64,000 bases of DNA from Pseudooctadecabacter jejudonensis (GTDB lineage Bacteria; Pseudomonadota; Alphaproteobacteria; Rhodobacterales; Rhodobacteraceae): contig NZ_FWFT01000001.1 in NCBI RefSeq assembly GCF_900172275.1, forward strand, positions 186,001-250,000, in the 5' to 3' direction. Shown piece after piece: positions 29,418 through 37,370 of this stretch. Below the pieces are notes generated by a model. The model did not search any database, was not told the DNA's origin, and saw only the letters and a program-made list of their open reading frames with translations. Numbering within the stretch: the first letter of the stretch is position 1; each line of letters starts with the position of its first letter. Position numbers and translations under genes: made by a program.

Positions 29418-30398
29418 ATGAAACACGCTATAGACAGTGGGGGCCTTGAACCGCCAGTGTCCCCAAGTATGACCTCAAGAATCCGGCTTAAACATCTTCA
29501 GGCGTTTCGCGCGATCGTGAATGCGGGGTCGATTACGGCGGCGACCCGTATGGTCAACCTGTCCCAACCTGCGATCAGCCGGTTGCTGGCTGTTTTGGAG
29601 GAAGAACTTGGGTTCAAGCTTTTCTACCGTCGGGGACGCCGCCTTGTTGCGACCGTCGAAGGGCAATCGTTCTTTCGGCGCATCGAGGGAACGCTGAGCG
29701 GCATTGACGACATCCCCTCGATCGCGGCGGATGTTCGGGTCAACAGCTACGGGCGGTTGCGCATTTGCAGCATCGGCCCCCTGCTTTTGGGGGATTATCT
29801 GCCGAAAGCAACGGCGCGCTTTCAAGGAGATTTTCCGGACGCCAAAGTCACGATGGAATGGCGACGGCGCGAAGACATCGACGAATGGGTGTCAAGCCGT
29901 CAGGCCGACATTGGCTTCACGCTTTTGCCAATCGAAAGCAATTCCGTGACCTGGCGCAAGCTGATCACAGTGCGTGCTGTGGCGATCTTTCCCAAGGGCC
30001 AGTGTTTTGACGGGCGCGAGACCGTACATGCGTCCGAGCTACGGGATGAGACGACAGTTCTGCCGAAACAAAACGTGCGCCTCAGGCAGTATAGCGACGC
30101 CGCCATGTTCGGGGATCAAGGGGATATGCGCGTTGATATCGAAACCTCGACCGCCGTGACCTCCTGCCATCTGGTGGCCAACAATGTCGGTGTCGGCATC
30201 AGCGATCCGTTCAGTGTTTCCGGTCTGGGCCGCGACCGGTTGGGGATCGCGCGCCTTGAGCCGGAGCTGACCCTGACCTATTGCGCGATTTGGCCCAAAG
30301 ATCGGGAGCCCTCACAGCAAGCCATGGATTTTTTGGATGCGGTCGCACAGGTCGGTGGCGAATTTTTTGAAGCCTTTCCAGAGGCTTGCCCTGTGTGA
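29418..30398 (+). CDS. LysR-family transcriptional regulator
   Basis: 326 aa from the ATG at 29418 (GGGGCAGG just upstream); the ATG at 29469 before TSRIRLKHLQAF is an alternative. The HTH is LKHLQAFRAIVNAGSITAATRMVNLSQPAISR, followed by LEEELGFKLFYRRGRR. The effector domain follows (GRLRICSIGPLLLG, SCHLVANNVGVGISDPF). It follows the FGE gene and precedes a broken tctC, whose regulation it may once have served. Confidence 0.88.
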   Translation: MKHAIDSGGLEPPVSPSMTSRIRLKHLQAFRAIVNAGSITAATRMVNLSQPAISRLLAVLEEELGFKLFYRRGRRLVATVEGQSFFRRIEGTLSGIDDIPSIAADVRVNSYGRLRICSIGPLLLGDYLPKATARFQGDFPDAKVTMEWRRREDIDEWVSSRQADIGFTLLPIESNSVTWRKLITVRAVAIFPKGQCFDGRETVHASELRDETTVLPKQNVRLRQYSDAAMFGDQGDMRVDIETSTAVTSCHLVANNVGVGISDPFSVSGLGRDRLGIARLEPELTLTYCAIWPKDREPSQQAMDFLDAVAQVGGEFFEAFPEACPV

Positions 30399-30464
30399 TC
30401 CTCTGAGACCAGGCGCGGGAGGACGCGCATGTGCCAACATCTCGGGCACACAAGAGAGGAAAAA

Positions 30465-30744
30465 ATGCTGAAAAAAACAACAACTGTTACGGCGGCTCTG
30501 TTGGCCGTTCTGGTCACGCCTGCACTGGCGGAATGGCCCGAGCGGCACATCAACATCACCGTACCGTGGCAGGCCGGGGCTGGCGCCGTCGACCAGATGA
30601 CGCGTCAGTTGCAGGCCACCGTGGCCGAGGGTGACTTGTCGTCCCAACCGATCACCGTCTTCAACGTCGGTTGTCCGATTCCGATCGGTTTGCGGCAAGG
30701 GCTGTAGACAGAGGCCGATGGCTACAAGGGCGGAGTCTCAGCTT
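30465..30744 (+). pseudogene. TctC-type solute-binding protein, truncated
   Basis: A good RBS (AGAGAGGA) and an intact signal peptide (LLAVLVTPALA), then WPERHINITVPWQAGAGAVDQMTRQL as in TctC. The frame meets TAG at 30705 inside IGLRQGL*TEADGYKGG, where TctC homologs read through a DGY motif. After about 30744 homology stops and TniB-like sequence begins in another frame. So this is a nonsense-mutated and truncated second TctC. Confidence 0.75.
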
Positions 30745-31293
30745 CGTCGTGACAGCTATCTGGTCATCAATATCGATGAGGCACAGCACTTATTTGCGGA
30801 CAAAACAGCGAACGAGATCCAAGTGATTTTGAACGGTCTAAAAGATCTCATGAAACGGCCGGGTTGGCCGGTGCTGCCTATTTACTCCGGCTTACCGGAG
30901 CTCTTGGATTATGCGAACGAAAATGAGCAGCTGACGAGCCTGATCGAACCGATCACCTATGATGATATCGCCTAAAATGAGATCAGCCTGAACGAGGTTG
31001 ATTCAATTCCGGTTACATTCTCGGAAGTCGTTGGATTAGACCCAACCGGAGTGCGCAATTCAGATGCCTTCAATCGGTTGATCCATGCTTCTAATGGTCG
31101 ATGGGGCAGATTGATCGAGCTGATCATTCACGCATTGGCTGAAATCTATGTCGAACATCCGGATTGAAAGGAGATTCTCACCAGCGAACTTGCTCTGATT
31201 TTTCAACGATGGACCGGAGTGTCGGATGCGGCAAATGTCTTCTAAGGTGATAACCCATATCGGATTTCAGTGGGCGTACTCTACCGTCAATAG
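30736..31293 (+). pseudogene. TniB-like AAA ATPase fragment with nonsense mutations
   Basis: One continuous frame interrupted by TAA (30973), TGA (31165) and TAA (31243), ending at TAG (31291). It begins within SYLVINIDEAQHLFADKTANEI, a Walker B region as in TniB/TnsC transposition ATPases. Then come PVLPIYSGLPELLDYAN, DDIA*NEISLNEVDSIPVTF, SNGRWGRLIELIIHALAEI and LALIFQRWTGVSDAANVF. The N-terminal Walker A half is gone; the break abuts the TctC remnant. AT content is higher than in the cargo. Confidence 0.7.
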
Positions 31294-31473
31294 CCAACGA
31301 CCGATCTTAAATAAACCAATGACCCCGTAGCTGTTTCAGTTGCGGAGTTTTTATTTTATCTTATTGAAAACATGGGTAATTTTGAAATTGAGGCCGTAAA
31401 TATTGAAATTTCAAAATTGAGAGCATTTAAGTTGCTGAAAAAATACACTTATTCACCGAGGCCTGAAGCGTCC
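31294..31473. other. AT-rich subterminal region of the element
   Basis: It contains AATTTTGAAATT (31378-31389) and its inverse AATTTCAAAATT (31407-31418), the latter also found beside the left end (21016-21027). Repeated subterminal motifs are expected as transposase (TniA/TnsB) binding sites. No credible gene. Confidence 0.5.
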
Positions 31474-31498
31474 TCCGACGAAATTACGGCATCTAACA
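31474..31498 (-). repeat. Right terminal inverted repeat (25 bp)
   Basis: Read inward on the minus strand it begins TGTTAGATGCCGTAATTTCG, 22/25 identical to the left repeat. The sequence after it (CCCAAAGTGGG...) does not duplicate the five bases before the left end. Confidence 0.8.
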
Positions 31499-31552
31499 CC
31501 CAAAGTGGGTCTGGACCTGCAGCCACTGTCGACGACAGCGGGTGAAGGACGT

Positions 31553-31605
31553 TGGACCAGAGACCAAAATACTTTGGGGGGAAACTTGCGTCTCCCCCCT
31601 TTGCC
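31553..31605 (-). repeat. Dispersed palindromic repeat copy downstream of sodC (probable terminator)
   Basis: On the minus strand: GGGGGG (31599-31594), 12-base loop, CCCCCC (31581-31576), then AAAGTATTTTGG, similar in plan to the other intergenic copies. It lies about 75 bp after the sodC stop and probably ends its transcript. Confidence 0.5.
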
Positions 31606-31678
31606 ACTGCTCGACGTTGCAGTGTTTCAGATCGGCGTCGTCAACTGGGGGGTGGTGTCGTGCCGATCTGGCCTGTCC

Positions 31679-32221
31679 TTAGCTCGCTTGCACGATGCCG
31701 CAGACAATCCGTGCGCCCGCGCCACCGATGGGCTGAGAGACCTGGTCGTCCATTTCTGCATGGATGACGATGGCCGTGCCGTCGCCGTCCAACAGGGGTT
31801 CATCACCGCCGTCCAAAAAGACGCCATCCTTGAAGAATTGCATCTCGCCGACGCCGTCAGAGCCCACAAAGATGTTGCCCAAATCGCCTTGGCCTGGACC
31901 TGCGGCATTCAGAAGGCCATGTTCGCCTTCGCCTTCACCGTGGTGACCGTGCGAGGAGGTAAAGCCGTCATCGGCTGCGCACTGGGCGGTCCGGTGAAAG
32001 TGGATGCCCTTGGCACCCGGGGGCAGGTCGGTGACGCGCACATGGACCAAGACGCCATGGGGCGTTTGGGTGATTTCCGCCATACCAATTTCAGCCCCTT
32101 CGAGGTTCTGGAGCGCCGCAGTGGCGGATGTGATATGGCCGCCGGCGAGGGATATTTGGCCGGTCAGGCCAACCGCGACAGTCATGCTTGTTGCTGCAAT
32201 AAATGAGAGGGCCGTTTTCAT
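31679..32221 (-). CDS. sodC: Periplasmic Cu/Zn superoxide dismutase-like protein
   Basis: 180 aa with a signal peptide (ALSFIAATSMTVAVGLTGQISLA). Cu-site histidines appear in KGIHFHRTAQC and VIHAEMDD; the C-terminal GGAGARIVCGIV holds the disulfide Cys. The zinc loop has EHGLLNAAGPGQGDLGNI, where most SodC proteins have GPHxGD, so one expected Zn-ligand His seems replaced. An alternative start lies 9 codons upstream; AAAGGA precedes the ATG at 32221. Confidence 0.85.
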   Translation of the reverse strand: MKTALSFIAATSMTVAVGLTGQISLAGGHITSATAALQNLEGAEIGMAEITQTPHGVLVHVRVTDLPPGAKGIHFHRTAQCAADDGFTSSHGHHGEGEGEHGLLNAAGPGQGDLGNIFVGSDGVGEMQFFKDGVFLDGGDEPLLDGDGTAIVIHAEMDDQVSQPIGGAGARIVCGIVQAS

Positions 32222-32400
32222 GGTCGTGTCCTTTGTTGAAGTGTTCATGACAACAGAACACCGTCACTTTGCGATCTATTCGATGCTTGGATCAGGGTGG
32301 GGATCACGATCGGTCACAGCGCGGTGAGGACGATGGTTTGCCCGAAGGGTTTCGGCCGCGCGGCTTGTTGATTTTAGGTGATGGACGTGACGTAAGGCAC

Positions 32401-32431
32401 CGGATCGGATGGGCATCGCCCATCCGATCCG
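32401..32431. repeat. Perfect 14-bp-stem hairpin beside repeat copy C
   Basis: CGGATCGGATGGGC (32401-32414), loop ATC, and its exact complement (32418-32431). It directly abuts the 54-bp dispersed unit at 32433. Confidence 0.75.
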
Positions 32432-32432
32432 G

Positions 32433-32486
32433 CCTAAAATTATATAATTTTAGGGCCTCCGGCGGAGGTATTTTTGACCCAAAGAA
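32433..32486 (+). repeat. Dispersed 54-bp repeat unit, copy C
   Basis: A perfect AT-rich palindrome (CCTAAAATTATA and its mirror, 32433-32454), then the short hairpin CCTCCGGCGGAGG, then TATTTTTGACCCAAAGAA. 53 of 54 bases are identical to 49617-49670. Confidence 0.9.
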
Positions 32487-32854
32487 ACGAGGGCCCCGCA
32501 ACTTAAGACCTGTGGTCCCCGGACATCTCCTTTGCGCGTTGACAGGCAGTTTGATCTGACCGGTGCTGGCGGCCTGTGCTGTGCAGGTGATGTGTGTCGG
32601 CAGCGAGGGGGATTTTGTATTGGGTGAGACCCTGTCCTTTGTTTCGGCTGCAAGTGTGACCCTGCAGCCCAACGACCGACGCCCGCCCTTCACGTGGGCA
32701 ACGGACGTGCAATAGACCTAGGAGGACGAGTGAGGCATGCAATTGAGCTGTGGACCACGTCCCCCAAATCAATCGCCACTTCGATCAAACGTTTCAGCCA
32801 GGCGCGCTAACCTTTGGGCTTGTCGTGCCGATATAGGCGCATAACACTGATCCT
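32487..32854. other. Gene-free stretch between sodC and the short-chain dehydrogenase
   Basis: Only short frames without recognisable domains. The region leads into remnants of a luciferase-like monooxygenase and probably represents decayed sequence. Confidence 0.45.
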
Positions 32855-33051
32855 GTGCCCACGTTTGAGCGCCATATCGAACGCGCCCGACTTGCGGATG
32901 ATCTTGGCTTTTGGGCGCTTGGACTGCAGGATGTGCCGTTCAATGTCTCCAACTTCGGGGATGCAGGGCAAATCTGAGATCGGTTTGTTTATCTCTGTTC
33001 GCTGGGGGGGCGGACCAATGACATCGGCCCAGGGGCCGTGTCGGTAATGAG
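32855..33051 (+). pseudogene. Luciferase-like monooxygenase fragment
   Basis: Frame: FERHIERARLADDLGFWALG, then LQDVPFNVSNFGDAGQI, a TGA at 32975, then DRFVYLCSLGGRTNDIGPGAVSVMS. This follows the N-terminal region of flavin-dependent LLM-class oxidoreductases (TIGR03571-like: ...GFxAlWxRDVP...FGDxGQxxDPxxYL...T). The rest of the gene is missing. A following in-frame tail (about 33120-33222, NLAGLEVTVNRLADEPLAKF) is unassigned. Confidence 0.5.
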
Positions 33052-33230
33052 CCGCTGCGCCCTCCGGCCTATGGGGCAAGGGCGGCGTGTTATGCCGATG
33101 CGCCCTCGGCCGGGCGGGGGGCATCAACCCCGGCGGCCTGCCGTCGCGTTTCAATCTGGCCGGTCTTGAGGTTACGGTAAACCGGCTGGCGGATGAACCG
33201 CTGGCGAAATTCAGCATTTAGGAACCTTAC

Positions 33231-34010
33231 ATGACCAAAACGATCCTCATCACAGGCGCAACGGACGGCATCGGTCTTTTGACCGCCCAAAAACTCGCCT
33301 CTGAGGGGCATAAGGTTCTGATCCATGGCCGAAGTGCGGACAAGCTGACCGCAGCGGCGGACGCGGTGGGGGGACGTCCACAGACCTACCGCGCGGATCT
33401 GAGCCGCATGGAGGAGGTCGAAACCCTCGCACAGGCGGTGATCGCCGATCACGGCACGCTTGATGTGGTCATCAACAACGCAGGTGTTCTCAAATCCCCG
33501 ATCGTTGAAACCGAAGCGGGCCGCGATATCCGTTTTGATGTAAACACCATCGCCCCTTACATTCTTGCGCTGCGGCTTTTGCCGCGTGTTCCGAACGACG
33601 GACGCATTGTTAACCTATCCTCAGCAGCGCAATCGCCAGTCGATCTGAACGCCCTGCGCACCTTCCGCCCGATGGGGGACATGGATGCCTACGCACAAAG
33701 CAAATTGGCCATCACCATCTGGACAGCGGAACTTGCCAAAGCCCTACCAGAGGGGCCGGTTGTGGTGTCGGTGAACCCTGGATCGTTGCTGGCGTCAAAG
33801 ATGGTTAAGGACGGTTTCGGTATTGCGGGCAACGATTTGAACATCGGCGCAGACATCTTGATCCGGGCCGCGTTGGGCGATGATTTTGCAACCGCCAGCG
33901 GCCGATATTTCGACAACGACAGTGGGGATTTTGGACCCATCCAAGCGACCGCAGCAGAGGCGGCCTCTTTGATGCAGGCCCTGTATGACATCACAGGGCT
34001 GTCCTTTTAA
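33231..34010 (+). CDS. Short-chain dehydrogenase/reductase
   Basis: 259 aa Rossmann-fold oxidoreductase. The nucleotide motif TGATDGIG is at residues 9-16, NNAG at 82-85, and the catalytic Ser-Tyr-Lys comprises S130/S131, Y154 and K158 (YAQSK). C-terminal YFDNDSGDFGPIQATA resembles retinol-dehydrogenase-like SDRs. Substrate unknown. A TTAGGAACC stretch precedes the ATG. Confidence 0.88.
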   Translation: MTKTILITGATDGIGLLTAQKLASEGHKVLIHGRSADKLTAAADAVGGRPQTYRADLSRMEEVETLAQAVIADHGTLDVVINNAGVLKSPIVETEAGRDIRFDVNTIAPYILALRLLPRVPNDGRIVNLSSAAQSPVDLNALRTFRPMGDMDAYAQSKLAITIWTAELAKALPEGPVVVSVNPGSLLASKMVKDGFGIAGNDLNIGADILIRAALGDDFATASGRYFDNDSGDFGPIQATAAEAASLMQALYDITGLSF

Positions 34011-34099
34011 AGCGTCATGTTTTCCATGAGGCGTGCTCATGCGATCTATTGCGACCTGCAGACTGTGACCACCCAACAGCGCGAAGGCTGGCCGCGCGA

Positions 34100-34546
34100 C
34101 CCATCCGGCCACGCAGCGCAAAGATGCCTGATCTACCGGATCAAGGGGCGACCAGAAGCTGACGGTATGCTGCCCCTCGACGAAGTAATACGGCCCATCT
34201 TGATGCCACGGCGTGGGTTTGGATGTACCGGGTTCCTTGACCAGAACATGATCATGGAAGAGCTGCACGCCGTCAGATTCCATCAGGTCGGCCGCAACCT
34301 CCGCCGCCGGAGACGCGGCGATGGCTGTGTGAAACTCAGGAACACGCCCCCAATTAAAACAATCAACAAAGAACCGCCCGCCTTCGCCGTCTTTCAGGTT
34401 TTCGGCGGCATAGGGGCCCGGCTCTGCCATGTTGCGGGCGACACCTTTTCGCAAAAGATCGACCTGACCCCGAAACAGTCCGTTAATCAGGACAACACCG
34501 TCCCGCTGATAGGTTTCGATGTCAGAGGCGGTGACAAGGGGGGCAT
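34100..34546 (-). pseudogene. Phytanoyl-CoA dioxygenase family (PhyH) remnant
   Basis: Minus-strand frame reads DIETYQRDGVVLINGLFRG, RFFVDCFNWGRVPEF, GVQLFHDHVLVKEPGT and TPWHQDGPYYFVEGQHTVSFW (HxD iron-binding motif), as in PhyH dioxygenases. The plausible ATG (34546) is out of frame because of a run of six C/G (34538-34543). Homology stops after SLRCVAG near 34104, so both a frameshift and a 3' truncation are visible. Confidence 0.7.
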
Positions 34547-34603
34547 GGCGTTGGCCTTTCGTTTATGTGCTGCGCAACGAGAAGGTTCATATCACGAAGG
34601 ACG

Positions 34604-35851
34604 TCAGTGGTCCCTGCCCAACGCGCGTCCCTCACGCACCCAAGCCACGATCAACTGGCGGGCTTCGTCGGACATTTGAACGGCGTTGGGGGGCGGCATG
34701 GCGTGGCTGACACCCGCTTGCAGGAAAATGGCCTCAGCGTGGCGGGCGACGTCTGCTTCGGTTTCAAGATGGACCCCTTTGGGCGCCCATTGCATGTTGC
34801 CCCAAACCGGTTCGCGGGCATGGCACATGGAACAATTGCCGCGCACCGTGTAGTAGGCCTGATCGAATGACGCGGCGCTGGCGAACTGCTGTTCATAAGG
34901 CGTCAGCTCGGCGGCCTCGAGGGTGTCATAATCCCCATCCCATGTTGATGCGGTGGACAGCCAGGCAATGGCGATCATCAGCAACACAGTCACCGCCCAC
35001 GTCCAGTGCGGGCCGGATCCGGTGCGGTGCATGGTGTTGAAATAATGGCGGATGGTCACACCTGTCAGAAAGATCAGTGAGGCGATGATCCATGCGTATT
35101 GGGTGCCAAACGACAGCGGGTAATGGTTGGACAGCATCAGAAAGACAACGGGCAACGTCAGGTAGTTGTTATGCGTTGACCGCACCTTGGCAATCTTGCC
35201 GTACTTGGCATCCGGTGTGCGGCCTTCTTTAAGGTCTTGGACCACGATCCGCTGGTTTGGCATGATCTGAAAGAACACGTTTGCCGTCATGATTGTCGCG
35301 GTGAAGGCACCAAGATGCAGCAAGGCCGCCCGGCCCGTGAAAATCTGGTTGTAGCCCCAGGACATGACGACAAGCATCACGAACAGCAGCACCATCAAAA
35401 GCGTGGGCGTGTCGGCCAGTTTGGATTTGCAGGCGGCGTCATAGATCAGCCAACCGATGGTCAAGGAACCGGCCGAAATCACGATCCCCTGCCACAAGGC
35501 CAAATCGGCTTTGGTTGGATCCAACAGGTAAAGTTCACCACCAACCCAGTAAATGATCATCAACAAGGCCGCCCCCGACAGCCAGGTCGCGTAGCTTTGC
35601 CATTTGTGCCATGTCAGGTGTTCGGGCATCCGCGCGGGCGCCACCATGTATTTGACCGTGTGATAAAAGCCGCCGCCGTGGACCTCCCATTCTTCGCCGT
35701 GGGCGCCCTCGGGCAGGGCGTCGTTGGGCTTCAGCATCAGGTCGAGTGCGATGAAATAGAACGACGCCCCGATCCAGGCCATCGCCGTTATGACGTGCAA
35801 CCAACGCACGCTGAACGCGATCCAGTCCCATAGAATTGCGACATCATACAT
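34604..35851 (-). CDS. puuD: Urate hydroxylase PuuD (membrane urate oxidase with cytochrome c domain)
   Basis: 415 aa. Multi-pass N-terminal part (WLHVITAMAWIGASFYFIALD, YMVAPARMPEHLTWHKWQSYATW, IMPNQRIVVQDLKEGR) and a C-terminal cytochrome c domain with C340-SM-C343-H344 and HAMPPPNAVQMSD as distal Met region. PuuD-type enzymes oxidise urate to 5-hydroxyisourate, passing electrons to the respiratory chain. It is divergent from the LysR gene and close to the rest of the urate pathway. Confidence 0.92.
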   Translation of the reverse strand: MYDVAILWDWIAFSVRWLHVITAMAWIGASFYFIALDLMLKPNDALPEGAHGEEWEVHGGGFYHTVKYMVAPARMPEHLTWHKWQSYATWLSGAALLMIIYWVGGELYLLDPTKADLALWQGIVISAGSLTIGWLIYDAACKSKLADTPTLLMVLLFVMLVVMSWGYNQIFTGRAALLHLGAFTATIMTANVFFQIMPNQRIVVQDLKEGRTPDAKYGKIAKVRSTHNNYLTLPVVFLMLSNHYPLSFGTQYAWIIASLIFLTGVTIRHYFNTMHRTGSGPHWTWAVTVLLMIAIAWLSTASTWDGDYDTLEAAELTPYEQQFASAASFDQAYYTVRGNCSMCHAREPVWGNMQWAPKGVHLETEADVARHAEAIFLQAGVSHAMPPPNAVQMSDEARQLIVAWVREGRALGRDH

Positions 35852-35947
35852 GGGGGGGCTCCCTGATTCCTTGTGGAAATTCTATGCGATTGTAAATTCT
35901 TCTGGTATGCAGGCAGAATGCCAAACAGTCTCAAAAAAAATTAAACA

Positions 35948-36880
35948 ATGTCCTATCTCGATAATATCCGGACGTTTGTCCGTGTCTATGAGTTGGGCAG
36001 CATGTCCGCCGCGGGGCGCGATTTGCGCATTTCTCCCGCACTGACGTCCAGCCGGATTTCGCAGCTGGAGGACCGATTGAGCGTGCGTCTGTTCCGGCGC
36101 ACCACCCGCAGCCTGACCCCGACAGAGCAGGGCAAGGCGTTCTATGGCGGGGCGTGTGAAATCCTCGATTCCGTTGAGGCGGCAGAGGCGCAGGTGGTCA
36201 ATATGACTGAAAATCCCAAGGGATCGCTTTATGTGGCGGCCCCCCTTGGTGTGGGGCGGCGGTTGATCGCGCCGCAAGTGCCTGCCTTTCTGGAAAAGTA
36301 CCCTGAGGTGTCGATCCGCCTGCGTCTGACGGACCGAAAGGTCGATCTGACGACGGAGGGCCTCGATCTGTCGTTCTTTCTTGGCCAGCCCGAAGACAGC
36401 GCGCTGCGGATCCGCAAGATCGCCGATGTGGACCGCGTTTTGTGCGCCTCACCCGAATATATTGAGGCGCGCGGGATGCCCTATACGGGCGCGGATCTGA
36501 CCACTGGGGCGCATGAGTGTTTGAACCTGCGTTTTCCGGGGGCCACTGAATTTCAATGGCCGCTGATGACACGCGACAGCGTCAAAAAATATTCGGTGAA
36601 AGGCCGCTATGAAAGCGACGATGGCGATGTGCTGACCGATTGGGCGCTGGCCGGTCACGGCATCGCCATGAAGCCGGTGTTTGAGGTGGCCAACCATATT
36701 TCAAACGGGCGCTTGGTGCCAGTTGCCGTTCAAAACCCGCCCGAGCCAATCCAGATGGCCTGTTTGTTCACCCACAGAAAGCGGCAAGATCCCAAAGCAC
36801 GGTTGTTCATGGATTTCGTGATTGATCGCATTTCAAAGGACATTCGAAATGCGACCATTCAGGCTCAGCTGCCGCGATAG
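35948..36880 (+). CDS. LysR-family regulator of the urate cluster
   Basis: 310 aa. [26 protein letters not shown] followed by [28 protein letters not shown] is of the AaeR/CrgA-like LysR subgroup. Effector domain includes [19 protein letters not shown] and [17 protein letters not shown]. It lies between divergent puuD and convergent uraH and overlaps the uraH end by 16 bp, so a role in purine catabolism control is likely but inferred. Confidence 0.88.
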   Translation: MSYLDNIRTFVRVYELGSMSAAGRDLRISPALTSSRISQLEDRLSVRLFRRTTRSLTPTEQGKAFYGGACEILDSVEAAEAQVVNMTENPKGSLYVAAPLGVGRRLIAPQVPAFLEKYPEVSIRLRLTDRKVDLTTEGLDLSFFLGQPEDSALRIRKIADVDRVLCASPEYIEARGMPYTGADLTTGAHECLNLRFPGATEFQWPLMTRDSVKKYSVKGRYESDDGDVLTDWALAGHGIAMKPVFEVANHISNGRLVPVAVQNPPEPIQMACLFTHRKRQDPKARLFMDFVIDRISKDIRNATIQAQLPR

Positions 36881-37218
36881 GTCTGGTAGCCGAAGGGCGA
36901 GAGCAGCAGCGGCACGTGGTAGTGTGACGCCTCCGACATGCCAAAGCGCAGAGGGATCACGTCCAGAAACCGCGGCGCTTCTGGTGCCACACCGCTGGCA
37001 TCCAGATAGGCGCCTGCGTGAAAGACCAATTCATAGGTTCCGATTTCAAACCTGTCTGCGGGCAGGATCTGTTCATCCGTGCGACCGTCATCGTTGGTGT
37101 GCAGGGTTTTCAGGTGCGTACGTGTTTCACCGTCGATCTTGAACAGCTCAATCTTGAGGCCCTCAGCGGGGCGGCCCCGTGCCGTATCAAGAACGTGCGT
37201 TGTGAGATAGCCAGCCAT
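36865..37218 (-). CDS. uraH: 5-hydroxyisourate hydrolase
   Basis: 117 aa transthyretin-like protein. Family ends are intact: [14 protein letters not shown] at the N-terminus and the C-terminal tetrapeptide [23 protein letters not shown] is the signature. It hydrolyses 5-hydroxyisourate from PuuD to OHCU. It is convergent with the LysR gene and divergent from puuE. Confidence 0.95.
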   Translation of the reverse strand: MAGYLTTHVLDTARGRPAEGLKIELFKIDGETRTHLKTLHTNDDGRTDEQILPADRFEIGTYELVFHAGAYLDASGVAPEAPRFLDVIPLRFGMSEASHYHVPLLLSPFGYQTYRGS

Positions 37219-37370
37219 GTTTGCCTCCTGCGCAAAAGTTGTGCCGTTTATAGGGTAGGTGCCGTATGACGGGCAAAGGCAAGGTCACTTAGGGTCTTTC
37301 AAAGTTTTTTTGAAAGAACGGAGAGTTTTTCTGTCATAGGGTCCGTTAACTCTTTCTCAAGGACGGTTCC

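Larger units (their letters stand above)
20992..31498. mobile_element. Degenerate Tn5053/Tn7-like element with sulfatase-transport cargo
   Basis: Bounded by 25-bp inverted repeats at 20992-21016 and 31474-31498 (22/25 identical; both ends begin TGTYAGA). A TniQ-like gene lies 150 bp inside the left end and a TniB-like ATPase pseudogene ends about 180 bp inside the right end. No tniA transposase or resolvase is visible, so the element is probably not autonomous. Flanking 5-mers (CTTTT left, CCCAA right) do not match, so there is no surviving target duplication. The interior carries regulator, sulfatase, FGE and TTT-transporter genes. Two independent remnants flanking ordinary DNA remain an alternative. 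Confidence 0.65.

Noticed and set aside
20987-31503. 5-bp target-site duplication flanking the element
   Set aside because: The left flank CTTTT and right flank CCCAA do not match, so no duplication is claimed.
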